Source of the DNA: Flavobacterium sp.
GTDB lineage: Bacteria > Bacteroidota > Bacteroidia > Flavobacteriales > Flavobacteriaceae
Length of the DNA: 12,700 bases
Reading direction: 5' to 3'
Assembly: GCA_019105125.1 (NCBI GenBank)
Contig: JAHRWO010000383.1
Coordinates: 1 to 12,700, forward strand
Each line of letters starts with the position of its first letter. The first letter of the stretch is position 1. The notes below the pieces were generated by a model. The model did not search any database, was not told the origin of the DNA, and saw only the letters and a list, made by a program, of their open reading frames with translations. This document shows, in pieces, positions 1 through 8,700 of this stretch. Both the position numbers and the translations under genes were made by a program.

Positions 1-243
1 TTCTAAAGTTCCGTTGCCTAATGGAAAATCAATAACGGTTCCAATAGTTACTTTTGAATGCGCCTCATCAATCATTTTTTTGGCTAGCGTAACTTTATCA
101 GGACGAATCATGATCAATTTAAAGTTATTGTCAATAGCTTCTTGAATACATTTCTTAACTATTTCAGTATTTTCATTTTCTGAAATATTCGCTTGTTCTG
201 CGGTTTTAAGATAGGTCGAATCTAAATATTGTTTTATGTTCAT
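1..243 (-). CDS. deoC: Deoxyribose-phosphate aldolase, N-terminal part (runs off left edge)
   Basis: DeoC cleaves 2-deoxyribose 5-phosphate to glyceraldehyde 3-phosphate and acetaldehyde in the cytoplasm, the last step of deoxynucleoside catabolism. Only the first 81 codons lie in the window and the frame is open to base 1. The translation begins MNIKQYLDSTYLKTAEQA, where LDSTYLK corresponds to the family's early 'IDHTLLKP' segment. It continues through a KKCIQEAIDNNFKLIMIRP stretch (the 'C-EA....V.V.P' strand-helix unit) to VTIGTVIDFPLGNGT, matching the conserved 'V..VIGFPLG' strand of the TIM barrel. The catalytic Schiff-base lysine lies further along and is not visible. The ATG at 241-243 is the only sensible start: the family signature begins within ten residues and a terminator stands just upstream. 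That hairpin separates it from the tonB pair, so it is probably transcribed on its own. The assignment rests on motif recognition in a partial protein. Confidence 0.85.
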   Translation of the reverse strand, partial: MNIKQYLDSTYLKTAEQANISENENTEIVKKCIQEAIDNNFKLIMIRPDKVTLAKKMIDEAHSKVTIGTVIDFPLGNGTLE

Positions 244-270
244 TTTTCTAATATTATAAAGTGTAAAAAT

Positions 271-299
271 AAAAAAATCCCACCGAAATGGGACTTTTT
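271..299 (-). terminator. Intrinsic terminator after the second tonB gene
   Basis: Read on the minus strand, a TCCCA / TGGGA stem (arms 289-293 and 278-282) with the six-base loop TTTCGG is followed directly by seven T residues (277-271). A run of five A (299-295) before the stem can extend the pairing past one unpaired base. It lies 17-45 bases beyond the stop codon at 317-319 and upstream of the deoC start, as expected for a rho-independent terminator of the tonB gene. The stem is short but G+C-rich compared with its surroundings. Confidence 0.7.
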
Positions 300-316
300 A
301 CAAGAATATTATTTCT

Positions 317-1075
317 CTATCTCATTTTAAAAACAACTGGGATAGAATATTTAATTTTCACCTTCTTATCTCCTTGTTTTGCAGGAATTAATTTTGGAAT
401 TCTATTTACTGCTCTTTCTGCAGCTTTTTGCATTTTTAAAGTAGCCCTCTTATTATTTGGAGCCGCAACATTTGTTATAACTCCATTTTCATTAATAATG
501 AATTCTACTACTGCTATACCTTGTTTTCCTTGTTCCAAGTCTTCATCAGGATAGATTAAATTTTTCATAACAGATTTCGCTAATTGTTCATCAAAACATT
601 CTTTTTGATCTTCTCTATCTAACCCTACACATTCTGGAAACATCGGTAACTGTTCGACAGTAAATGCAGTTGGAATTTCTTCATCAACTGGATTCGCAAT
701 TGGCAATGGAGAATTATGAGTTGATAAATTAGAGTTGTTTGAATTATTCAAACCATTATCTTGAGCTACTGGATTCGAATTCTCACTACTTTGTTTTGTA
801 TCTTCTAAAGTAGGTTTAAAGACGTCTACCCATCTTGAAACCTCAATAACGCCATTTTTTGGAGTATTTTGAGATTGAGTTGTTGGCGCTGGATTATAAA
901 AAAAAGCAACTTCACTTGTAATGCCATCATTTGAATTAAATCTTGATTTAATACTGTCATTCTTAAAATTAAACTCAAGAATAAATAGCACTACTAACAT
1001 TACAGCGATCAATCCAATTTGAAAATAGATAAAACTATTTTTGATTCTTTTAGGGAATTCTACATTTGCTTTCAT
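317..1075 (-). CDS. TonB family energy-transducer paralogue (second of tandem pair)
   Basis: Probable inner-membrane TonB-type protein that would couple proton-motive force to TonB-dependent outer-membrane transporters. The 252-residue product has a cytoplasmic N-terminus with a PKR motif (8-10), one membrane segment at about 14-34, a long periplasmic linker, and a C-terminal TonB_C-like domain from about 160. Recognisable segments of that domain are VVEFIINENGVITNV and the final strand VKIKYSIPVVFKM. Just before the domain is a two-cysteine segment, FPEC...ECFDEQ (Cys149 and Cys160), shared with the upstream paralogue. The linker is rich in Asn, Ser and Gln (about 95-125) and lacks the polyproline run typical of TonB, so its partner or span may differ. 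I chose the ATG at 1073-1075 rather than an in-frame ATG at 1102, because MKANVEFPKR then aligns with the start of the paralogue. It is followed by a terminator. The TonB-family call is firm; the transporter served is unknown. Confidence 0.85.
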   Translation of the reverse strand: MKANVEFPKRIKNSFIYFQIGLIAVMLVVLFILEFNFKNDSIKSRFNSNDGITSEVAFFYNPAPTTQSQNTPKNGVIEVSRWVDVFKPTLEDTKQSSENSNPVAQDNGLNNSNNSNLSTHNSPLPIANPVDEEIPTAFTVEQLPMFPECVGLDREDQKECFDEQLAKSVMKNLIYPDEDLEQGKQGIAVVEFIINENGVITNVAAPNNKRATLKMQKAAERAVNRIPKLIPAKQGDKKVKIKYSIPVVFKMR

Positions 1076-1131
1076 GATTATATAGATTAAATGGTTACTC
1101 ATTTTAACTCAATCTATACAATATACATGCC

Positions 1132-1161
1132 AAAAAAAATCCCAACTAATTGTTGGGATTT
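1132..1161 (-). terminator. Intrinsic terminator between the two tonB paralogues
   Basis: A perfect ten-base inverted repeat, AAATCCCAAC / GTTGGGATTT (1137-1146 and 1152-1161), encloses a five-base loop. On the minus strand the hairpin is followed by a T run covering 1139-1132 (eight T, the first three of them in the stem). It starts five bases past the stop codon of the upstream tonB gene (1166-1168). This is the strongest terminator-like structure in the window. It implies that the second tonB gene is mostly transcribed from its own promoter or by read-through. Confidence 0.85.
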
Positions 1162-1165
1162 AATA

Positions 1166-1906
1166 TTATTGTAATCTAAATACAAACGGAATACTGAATT
1201 TAATTTTCACCGGTTTTCCTCTTTGTAATCCTGGTTTAATTTTAGGCAATTTAGAAATTACTCGTAAAGCTTCTTTTTCTAAAAGTTCTCCTCCTTTAGG
1301 CCCACGAGCTTGTACATTCGTAATACTTCCATCTTTATCAATTACAAAAACAACTGAAACACGACCTTGAATGTTATCCTCCATTGCTTTTTCTGGATAT
1401 TGCTGGTTTTTACCAACAAACTTTCTGATTTGTTCTTCGAAACAAGCAGATCTTTGGTTTTTTGGCACATTTTCACAACCTGGGAAAATAGGAGCATCTT
1501 CAATTACAGCGAAGGGTAATTCTTCATCAATTTCCTCAGCAGTTCCTCCTTCATCTCCATAATTTGAAGAGGTTTGAGCTACTACAACTGGTTTGTTTTC
1601 ATTAACTTCAGTAGTTTCAATTTTTTTATCTTCGATAATTTGTTTATTATCTACAACTTGAATAACTTCTGGAGCTGGTGGTGGTGGTGGTGGTAATTTT
1701 TGAGCTGGTGGCATGGTAAGGATTACTTCCTCTTCATCTCCCATCATATTGTCAACGATTTCGATTTTTTCCACAACTGTTCTAGGGTCTTCCGATTTTA
1801 ACTCTATACTCACGTAAGTTAAAATCAAAACCGCTGTAAGCCCTACAAGAAAATAGAGAGAACTATTTCTCTTCGGATCTACATTAGGATTTTTCTTTAC
1901 TTCCAT
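1166..1906 (-). CDS. tonB: Energy transducer TonB (first of tandem pair)
   Basis: Inner-membrane, periplasm-spanning protein that, with ExbB/ExbD-type motors (not in this window), powers TonB-dependent receptors for siderophores, vitamins and glycans. The 246 residues comprise a short cytoplasmic tail ending in PKRNSS, one membrane helix at about 15-34, an acidic linker, and a proline-rich region (MPPAQK then six consecutive Pro at 72-77). A Glu/Val-rich stretch follows, and then the C-terminal TonB_C domain from about 157 to the end. Domain signatures are GRVSVVFVIDKDGSITNV and KPVKIKFSIPFVF. The segment FPGCENVPKNQRSACFEEQ (Cys144, Cys155) before the domain is characteristic of flavobacterial TonB proteins as I know them. 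The ATG at 1904-1906 is the only start preceding the membrane helix. The gene follows the VanZ gene after 64 very A+T-rich bases that contain a weak promoter candidate, and it ends at a strong terminator. Which of the several TonBs usual in such genomes this represents cannot be told. Confidence 0.92.
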   Translation of the reverse strand: MEVKKNPNVDPKRNSSLYFLVGLTAVLILTYVSIELKSEDPRTVVEKIEIVDNMMGDEEEVILTMPPAQKLPPPPPPAPEVIQVVDNKQIIEDKKIETTEVNENKPVVVAQTSSNYGDEGGTAEEIDEELPFAVIEDAPIFPGCENVPKNQRSACFEEQIRKFVGKNQQYPEKAMEDNIQGRVSVVFVIDKDGSITNVQARGPKGGELLEKEALRVISKLPKIKPGLQRGKPVKIKFSIPFVFRLQ

Positions 1907-1924
1907 AACTTAAATTTTGAGGTG

Positions 1925-1932
1925 CTAATATA
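1925..1932 (-). promoter_or_regulatory. Weak candidate -7 element for tonB
   Basis: TATATTAG on the minus strand matches TAnnTTTG except at the seventh base, with its edge 18 bases before the tonB ATG. The best -33 candidate is only TTTA at 18 bases' spacing, so support is thin. A promoter is expected here because the gap after the VanZ gene is 64 bases, but this exact site is an inference. Confidence 0.3.
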
Positions 1933-1943
1933 GTTAATATTAG
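1925..1943. repeat. Short inverted repeat in the tonB upstream region
   Basis: CTAATAT (1925-1931) and ATATTAG (1937-1943) form a perfect seven-base inverted repeat around a five-base spacer, starting 18 bases before the tonB start codon. On the minus strand its downstream arm contributes TATATTAG, a one-mismatch version of the Bacteroidota -7 element TAnnTTTG. It has no T run after it, so it is not a terminator. It could be an operator or 5'-leader hairpin, but in DNA this A+T-rich it may be chance. Confidence 0.35.
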
Positions 1944-1970
1944 AAATGTTTAAAAAAAATATTAAAAAAA

Positions 1971-2360
1971 TTATTTTTTAACTAAATACATAGTGAACAT
2001 ACTAAAGGAAGCTCCGAAAAAATTAGCCAAAACATCCCATACATCGGCACTTCTTGTATTTGTTAATTGATATTGCAAAACTTCAATAATTATGCCATAC
2101 ATAGTGCCAAAGAAAACAATTAACATTTCAGATTTAAAATTGAAACGTTTTTTGTTCACTGCGAAACTCCAAAATAGCACCAATAAAAAATAAAAAAGAA
2201 AATGCACAACTTTATCGTTGACGGAAATTCCTGCTTTTGATATTTCATCAGAACTAATTAAGCTTGAAATTGTAATAAATACAGTCCAGCTCGCAGCTAT
2301 TAAAAAAGAACTAAGCTCCGATAAGTGCTTTATAATCTTCACTTGACAATAATGTATCAA
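1971..2360 (-). CDS. VanZ family membrane protein
   Basis: Small integral membrane protein of the VanZ-like family. Some relatives confer low-level teicoplanin resistance, but the role of most members, including this one, is not known. The 129-residue product has four predicted membrane segments at about 17-36, 51-68, 78-97 and 107-126. It shows the family's conserved polar residues: DKVVH (49-53), ExxQ at 93-96, and [14 protein letters not shown] (103-116), where R, D, D, N and G are the usual invariant positions. The ATG start at 2358-2360 overlaps the end of gcvH by 50 bases in another frame. A GTG at 2340-2342 is an alternative that shortens the overlap to 32 bases, and no Met codon lies closer to the first membrane helix. 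The overlap suggests cotranscription, possibly translational coupling, with gcvH. The family call is well supported by the motifs; the start codon is uncertain. Confidence 0.85.
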   Translation of the reverse strand: MIHYCQVKIIKHLSELSSFLIAASWTVFITISSLISSDEISKAGISVNDKVVHFLFYFLLVLFWSFAVNKKRFNFKSEMLIVFFGTMYGIIIEVLQYQLTNTRSADVWDVLANFFGASFSMFTMYLVKK

Positions 2361-2691
2361 TCTCAGAAGCGTCTGAAATCTTTACTTTTACCATCCAACC
2401 GTCCCCGTAAGGATCCGAATTAACATTTTCAGGGCTAGATTCTAAGTTATCATTAAACTCAATAATTTCTCCTGATAATGGTAAAAATAAATCAGAAACC
2501 GTTTTAACAGCTTCAACTGTTCCAAAAACTTCATCTTTATTTAAAGTTTGATCTAAAGTTTCAACTTCAACATAGACAATATCACCCAATTCTTTTTGAG
2601 CGAAATCTGTAATTCCTACAGTTGCAATATCTCCTTCAATTGAAACCCACTCGTGGTCTTTTGTGTATTTTAAATTAGCTGGTATATTCAT
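2311..2691 (-). CDS. gcvH: Glycine cleavage system H protein
   Basis: Lipoyl carrier of the glycine cleavage complex. Its lipoamide arm shuttles the aminomethyl group between the P, T and L proteins in the cytoplasm, feeding one-carbon units into tetrahydrofolate. The 126-residue length is normal for the family. The opening [16 protein letters not shown] is the classic 'Y...HEW' start, followed by [24 protein letters not shown] sequence (here GDIVYVEVE). The lipoylation site is Lys63 in [10 protein letters not shown]. The C-terminal part has LSGEIIEFN and the conserved N..PYG.GWM..VK segment. I chose the ATG at 2689-2691. The frame allows an ATG at 2715, but this would add eight residues unlike the family and would lie on the promoter's -7 element. 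The P and T protein genes are not nearby, so this is a dispersed gcv gene. The next gene (VanZ family) overlaps its 3' end. Confidence 0.96.
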   Translation of the reverse strand: MNIPANLKYTKDHEWVSIEGDIATVGITDFAQKELGDIVYVEVETLDQTLNKDEVFGTVEAVKTVSDLFLPLSGEIIEFNDNLESSPENVNSDPYGDGWMVKVKISDASEIDTLLSSEDYKALIGA

Positions 2692-2712
2692 TTGGTTAAA
2701 TTTTTTGAAGTA

Positions 2713-2741
2713 CAAATGTAATTTTATTTATTGAATAGAAA
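2713..2741 (-). promoter_or_regulatory. Bacteroidota-type promoter for gcvH
   Basis: On the minus strand TACATTTG (2720-2713) is an exact match to the TAnnTTTG -7 consensus of the primary sigma factor in Bacteroidota. Seventeen bases upstream is TTTC (2741-2738), one base off the -33 TTTG core and at normal spacing. The -7 element ends 21 bases before the gcvH ATG at 2691, leaving a short A-rich leader with no Shine-Dalgarno sequence, as is usual in this phylum. It lies 71 bases after the sprA stop codon, so gcvH and the VanZ gene could be expressed independently of sprA. No transcript data are available here. Confidence 0.65.
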
Positions 2742-2799
2742 AAAAGGTTTTTGTTATTTTTTTGAATTTCTATTTCAAACTTATTATTGATATGTTTTA

Positions 2800-5700
2800 C
2801 TAATTTCCAAAAGTGTAACGAAGCGTAAAACCACTACGTATATTCGTAATAGGAAATGATGTAGATATTACAGCCTGAGAAAATTGATGATCGTAAAAGA
2901 AAATAGCAGTTAAATTTCTACTAAATGAATAATCAGCCATAAGGCGTAAAGACCACAAATCTTGCCCGCCACCTAATTGATTATTGTCGTAATCTAAATA
3001 ACGAACAATCGTGTTGTTTTTACGTAGGGAAAAATCAGCTTTGATATTAATATCACTTTTTATAACCCCACTTGCATTATCGGCTAAAGCTGAATTTAAA
3101 GTAACATCTTTAATTCTATAACCAAGTCCAAAAATGTATTCAAACGAGCTCACTTCTGTCAATAAATTATTATCAAAACTCATATTCAAAGTTCTTTCTT
3201 TTTTAACTTCAGCTAATAACTTGAAAGAATTTTTAAGAGTCATATCTACTTTGATTAATGGATTAAATTGCTCTGTTAAGTTAACGTTAGAAATGATTTT
3301 TGAAGCAAATAAATTACCATTAGCATCAAAAGGTGAATTATTCAAATTAGTTCTAAAAGCATTAATATTATAACTAGCTCTATAGCCGTGTTGAATAGAA
3401 AAAGTTCTGAAATTATCTTTAAACCATTTGTATCGCATTAAGCCAGTATATTTAACAGTCCAGTTAGGCAATGGAACATTTCTAAAAATACCTGTTGAAA
3501 CACTTTGAGCTGCCTGACCTGAATATGCTGCTATGAAAGCAGGTAACAATACTTGCTGACTATTTTTTCCAAAACCTACAGGATAGCCTTCTGCATCTCT
3601 AATAAATGCACCACCATTATAATATCGTTCTGCCAATCGATTTGCTACAATTAACCTATTATCTCGGAATTGCTGAAAAGATTCTGAAAAATTAACATCA
3701 CTTTGAGTAAATGCTGTTTTAATAAGAATAGTAGAAATATTGAAATTCCCAAAATCATAAGGAGAGCGAGAATTATATTGACCAGATGTAATGTCGTATT
3801 GCTCAGAATAATTATTTGCATAAGTTCTATCTGCAGCTAAATCGATTGTTAAGTCTGGAAATAAATCCACTTTTGCAGTTAAATTTAACTTTTGGTTTTT
3901 TACCTGAGTAAAGTTTTGATTGAACTCTGGAAATGATGTTAACCATCCATTTCTTGCTGCTTCATAACGAACATCCGATTGACTACCAAAAACAAATCCT
4001 AATGTAGGTTTAGATGAACCAAAGAAACCTAACCCTGGAAGATAACCCGGAAGAACCGTTCCATTATTTTCATTGTAATTTACTTGAATGTTTTTCACAC
4101 TCGTGAATACTCCAATTAATCCTGTCATAAAAACACTTCTTTCATTAGAAATATTAGTTCTAGGAGCAGTCACTTGCTGACCAGGCTTAGGAGCTGCATT
4201 CTTACCCCTTGGAGTTGTAGGTCTATTTTTAATTCTTTTTGTTTTAGTTAAACCAACATACTTATAAAATGCATCCATATTAAAAGTAGTATTTAGCTTG
4301 TGCGAATTGGCATTTTGAATTGTATTTCCCAGCGCGTATATATTCCCATCTTGACCTGTAATGGTAGAAAATGCATCTGAAGCACGTTGCCAGTTATAAT
4401 CTCCTGTGTAAGTATATGTCGACTTGACAAAGCTAAAAATTGGGATTTTGTTGATAGGTAAATCATAATTCACTACCAATTGTTGGTTGTGCTGATTAGA
4501 TTCTCCAATGTTCCAATAATCATCCCAAATATCTAAACCATCAATAGGTAGATTGTTTTCATCTAAATAATTTCGAACAATATTATTTGAGGATGCCGTA
4601 TAATTCATCCTTAATGATTTTGTTATATTGTAATTGAAACCATATGTGTAATTGAAGAAGTAATTTCTTCGGTATAAATCGCCCAAACCAATACCTTGAA
4701 CGTCAACTAATCTAAAACGTTGTTTATTAAACTGACGAATAATATTAGAACTAAAGGAAATATTTGAGGGTAAATAATTAAAATTAAAATCACTTAACAT
4801 TTTATAGTACCCACTTTTCTTGAAAAATTTAGAATCTTTAAATGGCTCTATAGGCTTAGATTTGAAAGCATAAGCGTAATCTACTGAAGTTCTATTTTGT
4901 TTATCTGTTAAATTTTCAATCTCATAATCGTGATGTTCTGTTTCATTTAAGGAATATGACAACGTTAAATTTTCAACATCGTAAATTCTGGATTTTTTTT
5001 CTGGATTTTTTTCCTTTTTAACTCCTATCAAATTGAAACTAGTACGTTTTGTATAGTCAATAGCTCTTTGCTCAATGTTAGCTCTTTGAGTTGGATCTGA
5101 AGTAAGATTTAATAACTGGTTCAGCTCGATATCTTGGTAAAAAGGATCGAATTTTGGAGTTATCGTTTCTTCACCCACAGCATAATTTAAAGGCAGATTT
5201 ACTTTCCAAGTCTTTGGTAGTAACTTCCCTAAATTAACATTAGAAACAATATCATATTGAAAAACATCTTCTCTACTTCTTTCGTTTGGCCCTTGTTCTA
5301 GAGATCCAAAACCAATGGTACTAATTCGAGTTGTTGCCGAGATATTAGCAAAATCAGCCAAGTTGGTATCTAAATTGGCAATAGCAGCATATCCTCCCTC
5401 ATTATCCATATCAGACATACGAAGTTCGTTAAACCAAACTTCACCTCGTTGAATTTCTCCTGTTCTATTTTTTAAACCAATCATAAGAGTTCTAACCAAC
5501 CCAAAGTTTGGATTTCCTTTTATCCCTAATGTTAATCTGTCATTTGAAGAACCTAAATCTTGTTCGTTTAAGAAATTAATTCCATCAAGATCAGGAGCAG
5601 CCAAAGCATTCGATATTTTTTTAGATTTTAAAGCGGTTAGCAAACTTAATGGTAATTCAATTTCATTCTCGGCTGGCCAAACAGCTTCTGGTGTTGAAGA

Positions 5701-8700
5701 TCCAAAAGGAGAAACTTTTAGCGGAATTTCGACTTGATAGAAATTATCTGTAAAGTCATTTCCAAAACGAATAAAAGCAACCAATTCGTCATCTTGCAAA
5801 TCATTTTCTCTAACGGCTTCAGCATGTAAAAACATACGTAATTTCTTAAATTGACGCATATCTACACTAACATTTTTAAACACGGCTCTTGAATCGTTTG
5901 GCTCTAAACCATTTACTGTACCGCCTAATTTATCATAGACACGTAAAGAAAGTGATTGCTCGTTTTGATTAATTACGGTATTGTTATTGTACAATTGCTC
6001 ACGAACAACTCCAGGAGGTGTTACATATCGGATTGGTGAACGCTGACCGTTTTCTTGAATGTTTAACGATACTACATCAAAACCTGTATTTTCATCTTCA
6101 GGATCTGGATCTAAAGTATCGAAATTTCCTGTAAATCTTCGCCATTCGCCACGTACTAAATCAAGTGCACCAAAACGCAATGTAACCTGATCTCTAAATC
6201 CTGTCATGTACATTCTCATGAAACGAATCGAACGAAAATCGCTAATTGGTCCCACTTTGTTGTCATTAGTGAATTCTAAAATTGGAATTTTGTATAAGAT
6301 CCAACGAGCTCTACCCGATTCACCGTTTGGCAATTCAATATTTTGAGTTTGTCTAACATCTGCAATATAATTTTGTCCTACAGGGACATCTGCAATATTT
6401 TCACCATAATACTGAATTGGCACTTCAAACTTAAAATAGGCATTAATCGTATTCATGGTATTGTCACGATTCACATCCTCTACATCTGGAAAAGTTGTGT
6501 TTCCTCTATTATTATTGGTAACATTTACTGGAGAGTTTCCTTCAAAGCCGTTATAATCTCTATAACGATTGATAACATCGCCATCAGCATCTAAATAAAA
6601 TCTATAATTATCCCCAGCAGGATCAGGGAAGCTTGAAAAATTTGGAAACTTAACCGCTTCTTGAGCATCCGTTAAACCATCAAATCCTGCATCTTGAACA
6701 GCTCTATTTGCTTCATTCGTATCAAATGCATAAATCAAAGATTGTGAAGATGGCACTTGACCCCATGCCGAATTGATTGTTGTTTGATTTGAGCCTACTT
6801 CAGGTAATCCATTTTCGTACAACTTTCTACCATCACGCAGAATATCTTCAGAAATTTCACCTAAGTTAAAAACTAACTTACCATTATTACTTGGGTCTAC
6901 GCGATCGCCAGTATTTCCAAAATAGGGATCCATAACCCAAAATTGAATATATTCAACATTTGATTGTTCAAAATTAGTCGAATTGATAGCGCGCATAATT
7001 CCTCCCCATGTTTCAGGTGCTTCTGCATCAGAAAACTGATTGGATACACTTAAACTAGGATTAAAGTTGTATGGACCTCTATCTTTTGGGAAATAACTTA
7101 AATCTAAAGTATTAATTACGGTTGACTGACCTTGAGCAATATCAGTTACTGGATATAATTCTCTGCTAAAAATACGACGCGTTTTGTTAAGAGATAAATC
7201 ATCATCATTTACACCTGTTGGCCTTTGCACATAAAACACAGGATCAATGGAATACCAAGCTAATTTACTTCTTTTATTACCAATGCTTAAGTCGTCTACT
7301 GCTGGTTCAACTGCTGTTGGTATTCCGTCAAAATTGCCTTCAAGGGGAACACTCGCTAATGTCCAAGCTTGTGGAGAACGCATATCAATTGTCGTTTGTG
7401 ATCCTTCGAAATCATCTATGTAAGTAGTAGGTTCTCCATTAAATTGATCAGCTCTTGAAGCTCCTGGCTTCAAATAAGCAATTTCACCTCTAAAAGATAA
7501 ATTTGAAGGCACATCAGTATCAATATTTGGCAACTTATTTACTAATCTAGTAAGAAAAGGAACTTCAGTGGAAAAGTTAGTGTTTAAACCAAAAATTGTA
7601 TTACTAACCGATTCTTGTCCGTAATTCGATTTTGTGGTAAAAGGGCGTTCCGACAAGTTAAGAAGTGTAGCACCTACCAAAAATTTATCGTTGAATTTAT
7701 GCTCTACATTAAATCCCCAAAATCTTCTTGTTTGCTGACCAAAAACTGAATTATTTTCAACAGAGACTTCAATTGGTGTATTAGAGGCTTGAAGTGATGG
7801 GTCTAAAATATTTACTTTACCCATTTGGTAATTCACAGTATAGTCAACACCTTCAACTAAAACTCTTCCTCCTGCTGTCACTACAACAGAACCTTGAGGA
7901 ACATTGAAAGCTCCTAGGGGAATTCCATCTCCACCCATAGATTTGAAACGTCCTTTTAATTGGAATTTATTTTTAGCACTTTCTTGTAAAGCTGCAGCTT
8001 GTGTATTGCGATATAAATTTCTGAAAACATATTTAGCCTGATTACTGTTGTAAGTCAAAGGCTGGTTATAATCTTCCGCTTGAGTAGGAATGTCTAACTT
8101 TTGAAACAAATGTTGACCAAAAGGTTCTACTTTTGGGAAAATAATTTTACCTCGTTGTGTATCAACGGTAATTCCTGGATAAAAATCGAAGAAACCATCA
8201 CCACCCGCTTGTGGGTCATTTGTATAATTCAATTGATCCAAATTAAATACACGTAAAAGCGGAGTTTGTTCAACATCAGAAGGAAGTGGATCTACCCCTG
8301 CTTGTGTAATATAATTTAATGGGGATGGATCAGTATAAAGAATATTCATTCTAAAATCTTCTTGTTGCAATTGAAAACCTCCCGGAATTTGATAAATATT
8401 TTTCATCATTAAGTTCCAGGTTGGCATAGTGTAATCTATCCCGCCCAATTGATAGGCATTCACTGTTAAATTACTTTTTAATAATTTCAAGATCAAAGCC
8501 TGTGAATTAGGAACTCCTGAAGTTACATTAGTGGCATCTACTCCATCTGTTCCAAATTCTCCTACTTGGTAAACATTGCTACCAATTGTATATTGAAAGG
8601 CTACAGCAAGTACCTCGTCATTTGTTAATTTTTGATTCAACGATATATATCCTAATTGAGGATGAAAAGTATATTCAGAAGGAGATAATTTTCTAGCATT

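Noticed and set aside
288..554. Plus-strand open frame of 88 codons
   Set aside because: It lies antisense to the second tonB gene and starts inside a terminator. Its composition is that of a reverse-strand shadow, with no recognisable domain.
1971..2360. VanZ-family protein as a glycopeptide resistance gene
   Set aside because: There are no other van genes, the host is Gram-negative, and most VanZ-like proteins have no shown link to resistance.
2761..2779. Inverted repeat TTTGAA / TTCAAA after sprA as a terminator
   Set aside because: The six-base stem has only one G-C pair and is followed by A rather than T on the minus strand, so it is unlikely to stop transcription.
6343..6594. Plus-strand Ile-rich frame with membrane-like sequence, and similar short frames at 1371-1562, 3134-3373, 7218-7427 and 10818-11015
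   Set aside because: All lie inside well-supported minus-strand genes, show no family motif, and are expected from Asn/Asp-rich coding DNA read on the other strand.
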